From Pseudoips prasinana (Eukaryota; Arthropoda; Insecta; Lepidoptera; Nolidae), in the NCBI GenBank assembly GCA_951640165.1, contig OX621240.1, positions 33,298,713-33,362,712 of the forward strand: DNA of 64,000 nucleotides, in the 5' to 3' direction. The position numbers and the translations under genes were made by a program. The notes beneath the pieces are model-generated. The model had not been told where the DNA came from. It did no database searches and saw only the letters and a list, made by a program, of their open reading frames with translations. This document shows, piece after piece, positions 42,290-53,385 of this stretch; position 1 is the stretch's first letter, and each line of letters starts with the position of its first letter.

Positions 42290-42940
42290 GTGGCACTCGG
42301 AGTCTGCCGCGGTGAAGCTATTGCATAGCATTTTTTATCAACTTATGCAATTATAATTATTTATTTATTTTATAATACTGCATTTGTGATAATAATAATA
42401 AAATGAATGTATATAGAGTAGTAACTCATTTTCTTTCACTATTTTTTCGTGACTTTCTTCATTAATAAATTCACTTTGTTTATTCATATTTAAAACACTT
42501 TGTACACAAATTATACGAGTACAGATATTCACTGTTGTACGTAGATGATAAATACCTATACACCTATATACTTTCTCACAAACAGCTGATTACGGTAGTT
42601 TTCCAATACAACCAATGCCACCTAAAGGCGGGTTGCTGAACTAAAGAGACAAGCGTGATATTTCAAAAAGTCATTAAAAGTTCTGGTATTTATCGATAGA
42701 TGGCGGTCGGAGTGGGGGGTGTTAGGTTTTTTCGTTACGGAATTTCTGGATTCGGTCCCCACGCTCAAGGCCCGCGATAGAAGCTATGCAATACTCGTAG
42801 CTTAATAAAAAACAAATGTTGACCAAGATGATGTTATGCTACGTAAGTAAATCGTAATAGCACCATTCTGCTCAGCTAGAGTGACTGCATAGGTAAACCA
42901 CAACTTTGAATGAAGTGCATATTAATATTAATAATAATAA
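42290..42940. other. Unassigned AT-rich spacer
   Basis: No gene or repeat family recognised. Confidence 0.4.
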
Positions 42941-42944
42941 TATC

Positions 42945-43180
42945 CTGGAACATTATTTACACACGGCCATCTGATCCCAAACTAAGCAGAGCTTGTAAAT
43001 CAGATAATTGATTTACTACATACTACTTTCCTTTTGTAAATACATACTTATTAATTATACCCAGACTCAGGACAAACAGATATGTTCATGCACGCAAATA
43101 TATGTCCTGGGTGAGAATCGAAGCCACGACCTCCGGCGTGAATAGCAAGCATTTGCCAACCACACTAACAGGACCGTGAT
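42945..43180 (-). repeat. tRNA-headed SINE family A
   Basis: Reverse copy: CACGGCCATCTGATCCCAAA, GCAGAGCTTGTA, CTTTTGTAAATACATACTTA, TCCTGGGTGAGAATCGAAGC. Confidence 0.8.
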
Positions 43181-43189
43181 AACCTAATA

Positions 43190-43770
43190 AACTCCATATC
43201 TACATACATATTTTGCGTTTTACTTTTGTGATTGCTCACCCATTAGTATACCACTGTGGCTGAACAAACCAAAATAGGCATTGAACACTCAAAATAATAT
43301 AACAACTTCAATGCGGATTTCAATTTCAGCCGAGACAGTAAGCAGAGTTTCAGCAAAGAAAATCAAAAACCGTTGATCCAATAATAAAAGGATTAATGTA
43401 AATACGGTATTTTTTATTAAAAGAGATCTCACTAAAAAACTCAATTAAGAGACTCAATAAATACGGATCCAACTAAATAGAAAAGTTTCAAATGAGTATA
43501 AAACAACACATTAAAGCAGGTTTGAATCAGATGACTAATTATGCGCACCGTACAACCACGTTTAGCAGATTAAGAATTTCATGTATGTTCTATTCATAAA
43601 AGCTGTAATAGACAGAGATGTAACGACTTTTAAATTCATTTTGTAATTGGAAATACATAAGGTGATTTGGTGAGTTTGTTTGGTTAAGGCGAAGATTTAA
43701 CTACTTTCCCTTGATCGAAAAGGAAATATTTTGTAGCCTTCTTCTCCGGGTCGTCCACCTAGGTAGCTAG
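43190..43770. other. Unassigned sequence
   Basis: No gene, RNA or repeat recognised. Confidence 0.4.
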
Positions 43771-43779
43771 TGAAAGCCG

Positions 43780-44147
43780 CAGGTTAGGTTAGGGTAGGTT
43801 CCTCAGGGGTCCAGGGGCGACGGACTCGGGGGTGTCCGTCGCCCACTACACATCTGGACCCGAGGTGGCGGCGCGACGTGTTCCACGCGCGCCTCTCTAA
43901 GACGTTGCGGGGGGAGTTTAACACCTCACTCCCCCCGCTCATGCGAGGAGGCCCGAGGACATGGGCCAGCACCAGCTAGGGGTTGCGGAAGTATCGTTTG
44001 TTCCCGCGACCCCCGGCGCAGGTGTGAGATGGAACACCGGGGTGGTTTTTAGTCAGTAGGAGTCTGACAGACCCCTCCGCCTCCCCCAAGGCGGAGGAGG
44101 ACATCCATGCAGGATTTTACACCGCGAAACAAAAAAAAAAAAAAAGT
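43780..44147 (+). repeat. GC-rich retroposed element with poly(A)
   Basis: GC-rich block containing CAGTAGGAGTCTGACAGACC and a CTCCGCCTCCCCCAAGGCGG hairpin, ending in A15. Similar in kind to 44892-45259. Probably the 3' part of a LINE (R1 group possible) or a SINE. Confidence 0.5.
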
Positions 44148-44573
44148 TTCCTCGGCGGCGAGGATCGTGTTGGCCCTTTAATACGTGATCGGTGATTTAG
44201 AAATCCGTCTTTTTACTTCAGCGACCCCTGAGCTGTGGCCCGAACCACATAAGGGTGCCCTCAGGTATTAGTCGCTTAATGTAAACTACTGGTTGAGAGC
44301 CTTCTGCGCTAGTCAACTGCTCGTTGTCTTCAATTCTTTAATTTTAATATAGTAGCACTAAATTTAAAAATAATAGCTTAGAAACTTGTTATTTATTGAA
44401 TGATTAAAAAAATATGTGATAAGACAGACCTTACTGACGGACTAATATAATTCTTTTTTGTTATTTTTATACTGTTTCTACTATGTTTATGTACTGCATT
44501 GTGAGCTTGACAAGTACAAGTGTATGTTAATACCCAAGTGCTGAATAAATTTCATTATTTATTATATACCAAA
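44148..44573. other. Unassigned spacer
   Basis: No gene recognised. AGCTGTGGCCCGAACCACAT and neighbouring sequence could belong to an older repeat. Confidence 0.35.
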
Positions 44574-44742
44574 CTAGCTGTGCCCCGCGGTGTTACCCTC
44601 GTTAAATGTTATAAATTTTCTTTGCTATAAACCTCACGGAGCTCGAGACCTTTCCAACGAATGCAAAACCGTGGAAATCGGTTCGTGCGTTCTGGAGTTA
44701 TAGCGTCAGGAAGGAAAACCCGACTTATTTTTATATAGTAGA
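44574..44742 (-). mobile_element. Helitron-like short element, inverted
   Basis: CTAGCTGTGCCCCGCGGTGT at the left is the complement of the usual 3' end. The right end, as complement, is TCTACTATATAAAAATAAGT. About 169 bp. Confidence 0.6.
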
Positions 44743-44891
44743 TGATTGAACATAATAAGTAATCTCGAAAAGTTCTTTAACATATATAAACAATTTGTTT
44801 AGTAAAATGTTAAGTCCTAACCTAGGAAATAGCAATTTAGCTGTTATCATCGTCTTATTTTACATACACCTCGCACTAAGTCGGTTGAATA

Positions 44892-45259
44892 CCCTGGGAC
44901 CGCTGGCGTTTGGAGCAGGGGCACTCCACTCGTCTTACATAAGCGGTCCCGTGATGAGGTAACCTGCTGTAGCTCAGGTTGCCTAAACGCGCTTGTGCGT
45001 GATGGGGAGGGGAGGAGGCATTTGGCCCCTCCCGTCCCCGGAGGAGAGTCTCAGACGCTCAGTGTACAGCGGGGGTACTGGCGAGATCGTTCACGAGTAC
45101 CCAGACCCCCCGCTACAGGCATTGTGAGGCCGGCTACCATGGTGGTTTAAGTGCGTATCCCGGGACTAGCCCGGCGAGTCCCACATAACCCGTCGCCTCC
45201 CCAAGCGGCGGGTATGCGTAAGGTAATGCATTTCCACCATGTAAAAAAAAAAAAAATAC
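44892..45259 (+). mobile_element. Poly(A) retroposed element with 13-bp target duplication
   Basis: AGTCGGTTGAATA occurs at 44879-44891 and again at 45260-45272, bracketing a GC-rich insert that starts CCCTGGGACCGCTGG and ends CCACCATGTA15-like. It contains CGTCGCCTCCCCAAGCGGCG. Target-primed insertion is clear; the parent family is uncertain. Confidence 0.85.
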
Positions 45260-45272
45260 AGTCGGTTGAATA

Positions 45273-45730
45273 AGGCTTCGTTTTCATTTAAAATATGACT
45301 TTTAATATTATTGGTTTTTCAAGTCTCTGTCGGTATTTTGTGAACGTTCGTTATGGACAAAGGATTTCCTAGAATACCCACAAACAACGGTAAGTACTCT
45401 CACAATTCAGCAATAGATTGTTGCTATAGTGAATAATTTGGACGTTCAGTAGACACCACGTCACCGAACGCACTTAGACTGTGACAGAGTCTTTATTGCG
45501 AAGGCAGTAAGAGTGGTTTTCGTAAGACAAGTGTATGCACTGACATACCAACGACTGTACCAGGGAAAAGTCACTCAAGTTTTATTTGTCAAAATAAAAG
45601 CTGTATTGAAACAGCACTTTTGTTCCGTGAAACTGTATTTAGCCCCTACTAATGTTTAGCGAGAATTTATATTAAAATTAGTGAACTTTTAATGAAATGG
45701 TTATTTTTAAATGAGGGGTTTAGCAGACGT
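45273..45730. other. Spacer with one possible short exon
   Basis: ATGGACAAAGGATTTCC at 45353 opens 13 codons and meets a strong donor (ACG|GTAAGT). Nothing else supports a gene. Confidence 0.2.
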
Positions 45731-45734
45731 GCTG

Positions 45735-45870
45735 GCAATCGCAGTATGATAGTCATATTACACGAACATACGCTGCTGCCTGTTGTTTAGGAGATGTTTC
45801 CCCGGGATGACTACGACGTCCCCCACGGGTTTAGATGGGGTGGTTAAATTCTTTGCCGCGACCACACAGC
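45735..45870 (+). repeat. Repeat with TACGTCCCCCACGGG-type box
   Basis: CTGCTGCCTGTTGTTTAGGA, CGACGTCCCCCACGGGTTTA. A related copy lies at 63205-63295. Confidence 0.5.
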
Positions 45871-45919
45871 AGTACATGACATTGACAGTTAATTTAGGAG
45901 TATTTCACTGCTTTTTTAA

Positions 45920-46160
45920 GACATTGTTCACACACGGCGTTCTAATCCCAAACTAAGCAGAGCTTGTACTATGGAAACCAGATAACTGATATACTATAGA
46001 TACCACTTTTCTTTTGTAAATACATACTTATATAGATAATTACACCCAGACTCAGGACAAACAGACGTGTTCATGCACACAAATATCTGTCCTGGGTGGG
46101 AATCGAATCCACGACCTCGGGCGTGAAAAGCAAGCATTTGCCAACCACGCCAACAGGACT
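45920..46160 (-). repeat. tRNA-headed SINE family A, well preserved
   Basis: Reverse copy with full head: CCAACCACGCCAACAGGAC, B box GGTGGGAATCGAATCC (complement), tail GCAGAGCTTGTACTATGGAA. Confidence 0.85.
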
Positions 46161-46309
46161 ATTTCTCGTATACTATGATTATTAATACGATTTATGAACG
46201 GTCTTAAGCTACGCGTAGGACGCAAAGGTTCTTCATTAAAAAAATAGCGAAAGACTCCTTATGTATTTTTTATTAATAATTGTCTTTACATACTTTGATA
46301 AATACTTAA

Positions 46310-46640
46310 TCGGGATTCTCAGTATTCTATTAGGCGCTTTTAAGGGAGGCAGGGCACAGCATTCATTCGTTCAAAGAGTAGACCGAATGGGGAAGTACCT
46401 CCACCTTACAGAAGACATTCCTTAATAATAACATTAATAATTTTAATGTTGTGTTTCTGCGTGTGAGTAAGGTCACCAGAGCTCATCGGGGTGGAGGGAA
46501 GTGTCAGTGTACCCTTTTGATGGACGGCAACGCACCCGCGACGCCTCTGGTGTTGCAAGTATCCATGGGCGGTGGTGATAACTTACCACCAAGTGACCCG
46601 CTCGCTCGTTTGTCGCCCTATGACATAAAAATAAACACGA
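46310..46640 (+). repeat. Dispersed retroelement 3' end (GGCAACGCACCCGC type)
   Basis: GGGAAGTACCTCCACCTTAC and GGCAACGCACCCGCGACGCC..CTGGTGTTGCAAG..GGTGATAACTTACCACC, ending TGACATAAAAATAAA. A diverged copy lies at 58895-59040. A long frame through it is fortuitous. Confidence 0.6.
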
Positions 46641-46644
46641 TTAA

Positions 46645-47215
46645 CCAAATTTCTCTTTTTATTTTGAAAGAAAACCATTTAAATGCTTTCTCACCTTAAA
46701 GCCAATAGTAGAGGCCAGGCAGCACCAACTAAAGGTCTAGCTTCGTAAGGAGCATAGCGAAAATAAAAAGTGCTTCTTGTTCACTCGAAACACGCTCCAA
46801 ACTTTTTTGTTAAACTTTTTTAAAGAAACAGTCCTCTTTGTCTTCCTCTAATAACAAATAGTTGTGAGTTGCTTGCGATTTTCTTTGGGTGCTTTAGGAC
46901 CTATGAGTAGTATTAAGTCAGAACTACCTACTGTTAGGTTATATAATATTTATTTAAATAAAATCTACTAAAAAGACAACGCCAAGCGGCGACCTTAGAA
47001 GTAGCATAGACAAATAGGAATGATGAATGAGAAATGGATCGGTTCTTTGTTCTGGAACGCGCTACGAGTAGGTTTTGTCAAAATATGGTATACTTATTTG
47101 TTGTACTTGATTATAGAACAGTTATAGTGTCGTTATAAGTATAGAAGTGTAAGTGTTGCTTAAATACATTACTTTTACCTACATAGGAATTTTATTACAT
47201 CAACATACTCAAATT
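46645..47215. other. Unassigned spacer
   Basis: Nothing recognised beyond short AT-rich runs. Confidence 0.4.
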
Positions 47216-47221
47216 CCATAG

Positions 47222-47486
47222 TTTCTCAAGTCGCCAGTGGCGACTTACGGAATAGAGACGCAGTCGCTCACTATGGGCCTCATAAGAGGGCTCAAGATCA
47301 CCCAAAGAGCAAAAGAGATATGCTCCAAGTGTCCCTGCGCGATAGAATCAGAAATGTCGAAATCCGCAGGCGAATTAAAGTAACCGACATAGCCCGAAGA
47401 GAGGCCAAACTGAAGGGGCAGTGGGCGGGGCATATAGCTCATGAACTTATGATGGGGCAGAAAGGTGACGATGATGATGATGACCT
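47222..47486 (+). mobile_element. RTE-clade LINE 3' fragment, internally deleted
   Basis: CTTACGGAATAGAGACGCAG, CCTGCGCGATAGAATCAGAA, CGCAGGCGAATTAAAGTAAC, then GGGGCAGAAAGGTGACGATG with (ATG)n. About 150 bp of the usual tail is missing. Confidence 0.75.
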
Positions 47487-47489
47487 ATG

Positions 47490-48040
47490 TTAAGTTGTAT
47501 TTTACTTATATTTTTGCAATGGAGCTCTAAATATTTTTATTTCATATTTTTGGTTTACATTTGTACATGAGTGAACCTTATAATATAAAATTAATAAGGT
47601 TTAATAATTAAAATTTTATTTGTATGCTATTTCGCTATTTAAAATCATTGATATTTCACGGTATTATTACAGGGTTTATTAATTTGCAGTGCACCTATAA
47701 ACAAATTATGTATATTCAAATATAGTTCTTAAAAAGTTAAATGGTTTTCTTAATTAATATACATACATACGTACCACTGTTTTTCTCTTATTTTTACACT
47801 GTGTTGCTCTTGGGTACTACGTGGTGAAATACTTGAGTTTGAGTGCGTAATTGCGGTTGGGTCCCGTGTCTTTAACACCTTGAAATATGCAACGGTTTCG
47901 TCTGGAATGGGGTAAATGTGGACCTTATCGCTTCGGTCTAATTACTTATTTGAAGTGAATAATTTAAAAGAACTTCTAAAGGCTAAGGTAGTGTGATCTA
48001 AGAGGTGTTAAGTGGAGAAAAATATCTTGAGAAGGAATTA
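47490..48040. other. Unassigned AT-rich spacer
   Basis: No gene or repeat recognised. Confidence 0.4.
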
Positions 48041-48049
48041 ATGGTACAC

Positions 48050-48172
48050 ACGCACATCAGGCTACCCCAATTTGTCAAATTTCCCCAATTGAAAGTGAAC
48101 CTTATACTTATGTGGTAAAGTTGAAAATCTATAAAATAAATTTGACAGATTGGCGTAGCTGGAAGTGCTGGC
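48050..48172. mobile_element. MITE, second copy of the 40617 family
   Basis: GCACATCAGGCTACCCCAAT..AATTGAAAGTGAACCTTATA..ATTTGACAGATTGGCGTAGC. Inverted ends more diverged than at 40617. Confidence 0.65.
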
Positions 48173-48234
48173 GTCTGCACATACAATCACTTTTGTGTCC
48201 AGTTTTAGTTTTTAGTTAGGTTATATATATATTG

Positions 48235-48325
48235 ACTGGTCTGTTTGTCTAGTGGACAGTAACCCTGACTGCTAAGGCAGAGAGTGTGGGTTCGACCCCC
48301 ACCCAGAAATGAAAAATTTCATATC
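48235..48325 (+). repeat. tRNA-headed SINE family F
   Basis: TTGTCTAGTGGACAGTAACC and B box GGGTTCGACCCCCACCC. Shares its head with the inverted copy at 63415-63505. The cloverleaf is not complete, so I do not call a tRNA gene. Confidence 0.6.
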
Positions 48326-48361
48326 AAATTTTCTGAAATGTTATGTGTTTTTGGTAAACTA

Positions 48362-48622
48362 TACTAATATTATAAAGAGGTAACTATTGTGAGTTAGTGA
48401 GTTTCTGACGTTGTAAGGGGTAATCTCTGGATCTACTGAACCGTTTATGAAAATTATTTCTCCAATAGAAAGCTACGTTATTGTAGTGTCATAGGCTATG
48501 AAAAATTCCAAATTTAATAACGCATCTTTACTTGAACTTGAATAATGTAATCCAAGTTGCGGGACAAACGGGCAGGGACAAAAATATTTATAACGCGGAA
48601 CAAAGCCCGCGGGCAATGCTAG
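48362..48622 (+). mobile_element. Helitron-like short element
   Basis: Starts TACTAATATTATAAAGAGG, ends GCCCGCGGGCAATGCTAG|T. Confidence 0.55.
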
Positions 48623-48976
48623 TAAAATAAAAAAGTAAGCACTCAAATTCTTTTACCAGTTTTCGTGACTCTGTCTTTCTCACCCTGTAGTTTGCATGTT
48701 AAAGAAGAGCCTTTGTTTCTTCTAAAACAGCAAGTAGTCACCAGATTGTCAATTCAAAACGTGACTACAATTCTAATTGTAGTTAAGAGAAAATCTTACT
48801 TGCCTCTCAGTAATTGCCTCCTAGTTTAATTATATAGAAGAGAATGAAGTCAAAAGAATTTCCACCAGAGAATTGTATGAATATAACAATTGTACGCAGG
48901 TTGAATAATAACGCTTTATCAGGTTTCCCGGGAAAACAACTGTAGTAAAAATCCCGTGGTAGGCCTTATTTTATCA

Positions 48977-49070
48977 CTAGCTTTTGCCCGCGACTAGGTC
49001 CGCGTGGAAGTCGAAATCAGACATCGAAAATGTTAAATCAAAATCATATTTAACAAAAAAGGAAATGGCT
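48977..49070 (-). mobile_element. Helitron-like end, inverted
   Basis: CTAGCTTTTGCCCGCGACTA followed by GTCCGCGTGGAAGTCG is the complement of a typical 3' end. The far boundary is unknown. Confidence 0.45.
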
Positions 49071-49094
49071 AGCTGACTGTAATATCTAATGTAT

Positions 49095-49190
49095 TCAACT
49101 ATATTACTACAAACATGTTCTGACTATTTACAAGCGCCTTTTTAAAGTCTACGTGAATAAAAACCTTTTTTATTTTATTTTATTTTACTG
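49095..49190 (+). repeat. Repeat 3' end with CTACGTGAATAAAAACC tail
   Basis: ACTACAAACATGTTCTGACT..TTACAAGCGCC..AAAACCTTTTTTATTTTATT, 5'-truncated. Confidence 0.65.
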
Positions 49191-49194
49191 TTCG

Positions 49195-49905
49195 ATTCAC
49201 TGATTGATATATTAATATTTGTTTTATAATTTTGGGGGTTGAATATAAAAATATGAAAAAGGGGTTTAATTAAATCTTATAATATAAACAACACCGTTTC
49301 AAGAATGTAAATGCCAAGTTTGAAATGGCTGAGACCCCGCTTGGAACCCCGTTTCACTTCCTCAGGGGTTGATTTTCAAGATGAATTATTAGTAACCACC
49401 TGCGTTATTTAACGAATATTTGTGTAAATTTTCGCGGCTCTTGACCCACCGATTTCAGCTTTGTATTGATCGATCAGTCAGTTAGTTTTTGCTTTTATAT
49501 ATGATATTGATGGCTTCCCCCAGACGTGAAGGACTTTATAAACTCCACTTAACCTAGACTGCTATTTGTTATGAAGTATACGAGTTTGACAGCTTTTCTG
49601 CTTCTCTCAGTTTCATAGCCCAGATATCACGGAAAGTTCTGCGTTAGGAATTCTGCTGTGCCTTATAAAGTGTCATAGTATCAAGCGGGTTCAAATCGAT
49701 TCCCGTGACTACAGCTGAGAATTAAGTTTTAAAAGTCACTGAATTAAAAATTAAACCACTTGGGTAATCCTCTATCTACATGCCCGGGAAAAAATGATCA
49801 AACTCGGTGGATGGATCCACTAAGCTAACGTGACTTCTTTAATATCTGCGTCAGGTGCTTAACAGATTGTGTATGTGAGGGTAAATGCCCCTATCTTAAT
49901 ATAAT
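49195..49905. other. Unassigned spacer
   Basis: Repeat-like phrases (AACCACCTGCGTTATTTAAC, TTCGCGGCTCTTGACCCACC) but no family I can delimit. Confidence 0.35.
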
Positions 49906-49907
49906 TA

Positions 49908-50097
49908 TGTGTGTGCTTAATTCTGGGATGGTTTGGGCATTTAGAAGGGTTGAATAATAGAAGATTTATAAAAGAAGTATACCTGTCCAATGTGAATGGT
50001 ACACATGGAAGGGGAAGACCTCGTAAAACATTTTCTTACCAAATCAGGGATGTTCTCAAGAAAGGCCAGGTTAGGAGTACCCTGAACTACTACTAAA
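49908..50097 (+). mobile_element. LINE C-terminal fragment (RTE-like)
   Basis: Encodes WFGHLEGLNNRRFIKEVYLS and then GRGRPRKTFSYQIRDVLKKG, the longest copy of the LINE end also seen at 12470 and 12780. 5'-truncated; ends at TAA. Confidence 0.7.
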
Positions 50098-50283
50098 CAT
50101 ACAACATTTTTAACATTTATTATTAGTAGAATTATTAATGTGAAATTTTATAAATAGTTACACTATTTGTAATGTTCCTCGTTTAATGCTAATGGCACAA
50201 GTTGTCCAAAGTTCTACTTTCCGAATTTCTTACAGTAAATAAGGTCATGGAATAGTAAGTTTTTGTATGTCAATGTACTGGTG

Positions 50284-50517
50284 CTCTACCGGCTAAGTCG
50301 CCGAACATCGATTTCTTAAATGGCGTTTAATAAAAAAAGGTTAAAAATTACTTAATCAATCGTTAAATCGGCTTCAACGTCAACAATCGATTCCGGACTA
50401 TTTATGACGTCACATGCGCTCATGGAAGCCGATGTACCGATTGATTAAGTAATTTTTCACCATTATTTATCAGAACGCCATTTAAGAAATCGATGTTGGG
50501 CGACTTAGCCGGTAGAG
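50284..50517. mobile_element. Foldback element, about 95-bp inverted arms
   Basis: CTCTACCGGCTAAGTCGCC..ATCGATTTCTTAAATGGCGT.. on the left and its diverged complement on the right, with a centre of about 45 bp. No target duplication recognised. Its size suits a MITE. Confidence 0.75.
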
Positions 50518-50671
50518 TCCCTTGTATTAATTTAATTGAAAGACAGCAACAAACTTATGTCATTCAATATAAGTATTAATACATCGATTGTCATGTTTAT
50601 ATTGGTATATATGTATGTGTATGATTGTGTAGATTTAATTTGAAAACAATATATATAAATTGCATGGACGG

Positions 50672-50940
50672 GCATTTGCCAAATGCTTGCTTTTCAAGCC
50701 GGTGGTCGTGGGTTTGATTCCCGTCCAGGACAGATATTTGTGTGCATGAATGATGAATGCTGTTTGTCCTGAGTCTGGGTGTAATTATCTATATAAGTAT
50801 GTATTTACAAAAGATAAGTAGTATATGTTACTACATATACCAGATAACTGATATATTTATCAGTTAACTGGTTTTCATAGCACAAGCTCTGCTTAGTTTG
50901 GGATCAGATGGCCGTGTGTAAATAATGTCCCAGGATATTA
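50672..50940 (+). repeat. tRNA-headed SINE family A, sense copy
   Basis: Head CAAATGCTTGC..CGTGGGTTTGATTCCCGTCC (B box), core CTGAGTCTGGGTGTAATTAT, tail ATAGCACAAGCTCTGCTTAG..TGTCCCAGGATATT. The middle has a duplicated CCAGATAACTG-type segment. Confidence 0.85.
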
Positions 50941-50949
50941 TTTTTATTA

Positions 50950-51320
50950 CACTGTTAACTTCATTTGAATTATATATATTTCTGTACGTTAATAATATTC
51001 TAGACTAGATTAGATAAGGCTCATTTACCTCATAAAGCATTTCAGTGGAACTCTGTACCTAAGCGGCTTAGTGTATTATTATGCTAATGTATAATATGGA
51101 TACTTGTGATGTTCAAAAAGCTGTAGAGATTCCTTAAATAAATTAAATTATATATACATACGTAAATTTTTCAGTACATTGAATAAGAAGATACATAGAA
51201 GGAAATTTTTGCACGGTTCATCTGCCTTTGTAACAGCCGAAGGCATTGTATGTTCATTATCTTAGTATAGATGATTTGATTGGGATCACTGGACTGATGA
51301 AGATCGTCAATATACAGGTA
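50950..51320. other. Unassigned AT-rich spacer
   Basis: Nothing recognised. Confidence 0.4.
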
Positions 51321-51323
51321 TAT

Positions 51324-51552
51324 TGGCATAGCCTAGTTGGTAGTGCTCCTGCCTACGTAGCTGGTGGTCCTGGGTTCGAATCCCGGTAAGTGCAAATATT
51401 TGTGTGATGAGCACGAATATTTGTTTCTGAGTCATGGATGTTTTCTATGTATTTAAGTATTTATCTATCTATATAAGTATGTATATCGTCGCCTGGTACC
51501 CATAGTACAAGCTTTGCTTAGTTTGGGACACTGTCCCCAGATATTATTATAT
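51324..51552 (+). repeat. tRNA-headed SINE family C, sense copy
   Basis: GGCATAGCCTAGTTGGTAGT (A box), GGGTTCGAATCCCGG (B box), TTCTGAGTCATGGATGTTTT, CATAGTACAAGCTTTGCTTA, ending (ATT)n. Confidence 0.88.
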
Positions 51553-51792
51553 ACTATTATTATATATCAATAATTGAATGTATTTATAAACTAATTATTT
51601 TATAAATTTATTAATATTTATAGCTGTGTGGTGACGGCGGCTAATATCAGACAGATATCATCACCACATCTCACCCCCTGGGGGCGTAGAGGTCGACCCG
51701 AGGGAATATATACCAGAGGACAGGCAGCAGAATCATTCTGAGTACTATGATCATCATACTGCGATCGCCAATCCGTCTGACAAGCTGTCTGC

Positions 51793-51906
51793 AAAGTCCA
51801 CTCCTGGACCAAAACCTCCTCCAAGAATCATTTGGGTTGGAATAATAGCTATATTATTCCAACCCAAATGATTCTTGGGGGAGGTTTTGTTCCAGCGGTG
51901 GACTTT
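51793..51906. repeat. 54-bp inverted repeat, 6-nt loop, made of RTE tail
   Basis: Arms 51793-51846 and 51853-51906 around AGCTAT, about four mismatches. The right arm matches the RTE tail (CTTGGGGGAGGTTTTGTTCC, AGCGGTGGAC). Confidence 0.85.
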
Positions 51907-51915
51907 TTACAGTTT

Positions 51916-51970
51916 TTTTTAATGACAACGCCCGCACTAGGTAATTTAATCCCTGTGTCACGGGGTCTCA
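51916..51970 (-). repeat. SINE family D tail fragment
   Basis: AACGCCCGCACTAGGTAATT and CCTGTGTCACGGGGTCT match the family D 3' end in reverse. Confidence 0.6.
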
Positions 51971-52469
51971 AAAAAATCAAAATCAAAAGGTATTTACAGT
52001 GTTTGGTCAACTAGAATGGGGTTATGTCAACGTATTTAATAACTGTTGTAATACGCAATAACTTTGATTGAAAGTAACTTTTATCTATGACAAATGCCAA
52101 ATAAAATTATAGTTAACACAGTCTGTTGTTAGATTGCGCGTAATTACAATGGTTTTTACCTTAGGAGTCCATGCAAATGTGCCGGTAACTGTCACAATAT
52201 AATCACAAATTTAACATATTAAACACTAGATAATTATGTAAAACACATTAACTATACTATTTACTCAGTGATTCAATTCAATTTGGGCTTTTATACAATG
52301 AATAAATAAAATATTGTTCAACATCTGTATTATGTACCTACCTATGATCCACAATAAAGTATCTGAATCTGAATCTGAAAATTAAACTAAATTCAATAAT
52401 TAATTAAGGACATTCAAAATCAGCTGTTAGCGTTAGTGTTGCCACAGTAGGAAAAAACAGTACTTAACA

Positions 52470-52611
52470 AACATATAATCGACGGACACAAATTACATCC
52501 AGACTTAGAACAACTATTTATGGGTCACACAAATAGTGGTCCAGCGCGGGACTCGAACCCGCGACACGAAGCGGCGATGCGACTGTCATAGCCGCTGCGC
52601 CACACGTGCAG
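52470..52611 (-). repeat. tRNA-headed SINE family D
   Basis: Reverse copy with intact B box (GGACTCGAACCCGCG as seen on +) and head CCGCTGCGCCACACGTG. Confidence 0.8.
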
Positions 52612-52699
52612 TCTTCTGTTGTTATTTATAAATTATTATTGTTTAAAAAGAAACAAGCAATTAACTTTTCTTTCATTATAATAATGTCCTCTTCGTCGG

Positions 52700-52890
52700 A
52701 TTACTATCACGGCGGCCAGTCCATAGAGACTAGCAATCTGTGCGGTACATATTGTAGTGTACAAGTGCGTACAGGGCACAATCTTTTCCATCTCTCTCAT
52801 GATCCGATGGGACGACGTGTGACACGACCGAAAGAGGTCAGGTACGGGACCGATAGCTTACGTGCTATACAAGGCACGGGAGTATGTAAA
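52700..52890 (-). repeat. SINE-like repeat, family E
   Basis: GTACAAGTGCGTACAGGGCA, TCATGATCCGATGGGACGAC, AAGGCACGGGAGTATG: reverse of the body at 11752. Confidence 0.55.
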
Positions 52891-53168
52891 TAAAAAATTC
52901 AAAAACGTTATGAAAAAGTGGCTTTTTTCCAATGTGTTTTATGATCTCAATGAGTATTGTGCCAAAAAGTAGTCCTTTTTTCTATATTGTAACAAATAAT
53001 TCCACAAATATAGGTATATTATAATAATAAGAATTGTTATGTACTATTATGTTTAATTCATAAGCCTTATTGTTGCACGCCCGAAACGGGTAACTGTTGA
53101 TACTCAAAATTGTATACCATCTACAACCATGTACACAGTTTTAACAATAAAGAAATCTTTATCTTTAA
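52885..53168 (+). mobile_element. LINE 3' fragment (C-terminus plus tail)
   Basis: Encodes KNVMKKWLFSNVFYDLNEYC and a stop, then a 3' UTR ending ACAATAAAGAAATCTTTATC. Sister of the copy at 2745-3115. Confidence 0.65.
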
Positions 53169-53169
53169 A

Positions 53170-53385
53170 AATGTATATAATTAATTTTAGCTTAGTTTAT
53201 AATATTTAGCTGTAGTATTTACTAATTCTGTTTTAGTGTTACTGTTCTAATAATAATAAATGTATGCGGTGACGCCTTTAAAAATTGTGCATTAGGATCT
53301 GTGTGATTGTATTATTCATATTAGTATTAAGAAAAATGTAACAATTACTGGCTGTCCTTAATAAATAAATAAAATAAAATCGCAG
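53170..53385 (+). repeat. Probable retroelement 3' UTR
   Basis: AT-rich, ending CTGTCCTTAATAAATAAATA. Resembles a LINE terminus; no coding. Confidence 0.35.

Noticed and set aside
43784..43972. 62-codon ORF in GC-rich block
   Set aside because: Lies in a poly(A)-tailed retroposed element on its antisense strand; no motif.
46451..46699. 82-codon ORF rich in Gly and Pro
   Set aside because: Runs through a dispersed retroelement 3' end (GGCAACGCACCCGC type), so the frame is fortuitous.
48235..48325. tRNA gene candidate with A and B boxes
   Set aside because: No complete cloverleaf or discriminator/3' end, and the head is shared with another dispersed copy at 63415-63505, so it is a SINE head.
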